Origin: Cyanobium sp. NIES-981
GTDB taxonomy: Bacteria > Cyanobacteriota > Cyanobacteriia > PCC-6307 > Cyanobiaceae
Length of the DNA stretch: 5,871 bases
Direction of reading: 5' to 3'
Assembly: GCA_945907085.1 (NCBI GenBank)
Contig: CAMDSS010000129.1
Location: 1 to 5,871, forward strand
The notes under the pieces are model-generated. The model ran no database searches. It was not told where the DNA came from and saw only the letters and a program-made list of their open reading frames with translations. This document shows, piece by piece, positions 5,093 to 5,871 of the stretch. A program made the position numbers and the translations under genes. Numbering within the stretch: position 1 is the stretch's first letter; the number at the start of each line of letters is the position of its first letter.

Positions 5093-5871
5093 ATGAAGTT
5101 GGTTTGCTCCCAATCGGAACTCAGCTCCAGTCTTCAGCTGGTGAGTCGTGCTGTGGCCGGTCGCCCCACCCATCCCGTTTTGGCCAACGTCTTGCTGACC
5201 GCGGATGCGGGCACCGGTCGCCTCAGTCTCACGGGCTTTGACCTCAGCCTTGGCATCCAAACCAGCTTGAGCGCCAGCGTTGAAACCAGCGGAGCCATCA
5301 CCCTGCCGGCCAAGTTGTTTGGTGAGATTGTTTCCAGACTTTCGGCCGATAGCCCGATCACGTTGAACTGCGCGGAAGGCACCGAGCAGGTGGAGCTCAC
5401 CAGCCTCTCCGGCAGCTATCAAATGCGGGGCATGCCCGCCGAAGATTTCCCGGATCTGCCCCTGGTACAGAGCGGCACCCCCATTCGGCTTGAAGCCAAT
5501 TCCCTCGTCAAAGGCTTGCGGGCCACTCTGTTTGCCAGCAGTGGCGACGAAGCCAAGCAGCTGCTCACCGGGGTGCACCTGCGCCTCGATCCCGAGGGAC
5601 TCGAGTGTGCCGCCACCGACGGCCATCGCCTGGCGGTCCTGCGCCTCGCCCACGGCACCACCGAAAGCATGGACACCACGGAAGGGGAGCCCTTTGCGGT
5701 GACGGTGCCGGCCCGTTCCCTGCGGGAACTGGAGCGGTTGTTGTCGGGTCGCCAGTCGGAGGAACCGCTCAGCCTCTTTTGTGAACGGGGCCAGGTGGTG
5801 TTCCTGTGGGCCGACCAGGTGCTCACCAGTCGCAGCCTGGATGGCACCTATCCCAATTACCGCCAACTCAT
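5093..5871 (+). CDS. dnaN: DNA polymerase III beta subunit (sliding clamp), first 259 residues (3' end beyond window)
   Basis: DnaN forms the ring-shaped homodimer that tethers DNA polymerase III to DNA and docks other replication and repair proteins. Reading from ATG 5093 gives an open frame to the right edge starting MKLVCSQSELSSSLQLVSRA, a classic clamp N-terminus. Domain I spans about 1-120 (LTGFDLSLGIQT at 46-57) and includes MPAEDFPDLP at 114-123, matching the conserved PxEDFPxLP. Domain II follows with ATDGHRLAVLRL at 174-185 (equivalent to the TDSHRLA signature). The linker into domain III begins with DGTYPNYRQL at 250-259, matching the GxYPDYxxLIP hallmark with N in place of D. The full protein is usually 365-390 residues, so domain III is missing. 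TAAGG at 5078-5082 is the likely ribosome site. No dnaA lies upstream, which is normal in cyanobacteria. The preceding interval carries DnaA-box-like repeats, suggesting DnaA could also regulate this gene. Confidence 0.96.
   Translation, partial: MKLVCSQSELSSSLQLVSRAVAGRPTHPVLANVLLTADAGTGRLSLTGFDLSLGIQTSLSASVETSGAITLPAKLFGEIVSRLSADSPITLNCAEGTEQVELTSLSGSYQMRGMPAEDFPDLPLVQSGTPIRLEANSLVKGLRATLFASSGDEAKQLLTGVHLRLDPEGLECAATDGHRLAVLRLAHGTTESMDTTEGEPFAVTVPARSLRELERLLSGRQSEEPLSLFCERGQVVFLWADQVLTSRSLDGTYPNYRQL

Noticed and set aside
5002..5241. Plus-strand 79-codon frame overlapping the start of dnaN
   Set aside because: It is out of frame with the unambiguous dnaN coding sequence over most of its length and resembles no protein I know.
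5009..5866. 285-codon minus-strand frame opposite dnaN
   Set aside because: It is a shadow created by the GC-rich codon pattern of dnaN, whose plus-strand motifs are decisive.
1..5871. HIP1 octamer GCGATCGC, CRISPR repeats, tRNA genes, IS ends
   Set aside because: Reading the window I saw no exact HIP1 octamer, no regularly spaced repeats, no tRNA cloverleaf pattern and no transposase; absence of HIP1 fits many picocyanobacteria but is not diagnostic.

Overview
The window looks like chromosome from a GC-rich unicellular cyanobacterium of the Synechococcus/Cyanobium (picocyanobacterial) type. The evidence is a DUF1400-type secreted protein (a largely cyanobacterial family), a plant/cyanobacterial-style ABC1 atypical kinase, a RecN with the GQTQQ-type motif I associate with cyanobacteria, and a dnaN that does not follow dnaA, as is usual in this phylum. 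Species-level placement is inference from memory of protein style; no search was run.

Layout, left to right. (1) Minus strand, 1-986: 5' half of recN (DNA repair ATPase), cut by the left edge. (2) A 107-bp divergent gap. (3) Plus strand, 1094-4711: three closely spaced genes with gaps of 32 and 25 bp, probably one transcript: an ABC1/UbiB-like kinase, a short exported DUF1400 protein, and threonine synthase (thrC). (4) A 381-bp gene-free stretch, 4712-5092, which is the most interesting part. It holds three exact copies of TTTTCCCCA (two on plus, one on minus), further near-matches to the DnaA-box consensus, an AT-rich tandem array of (C)TTTAATC units, and a strongly C-over-G-skewed stretch. 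(5) Plus strand, 5093 to the right edge: dnaN, the replicative sliding clamp, cut in its third domain.

The gap between thrC and dnaN is a good candidate for the chromosomal origin of replication, or at least a DnaA-binding regulatory region for dnaN. If it is the origin, dnaN is transcribed with its fork while the ABC1-DUF1400-thrC cluster runs head-on to the leftward fork. The other genes are ordinary housekeeping genes with intact motifs. I see no mobile element, CRISPR array, tRNA, rRNA or defence system. The remaining points of interest are a choice of start codon for thrC, a stand-alone DUF1400 protein lacking a hydrolase domain, and small repeats near translation starts.
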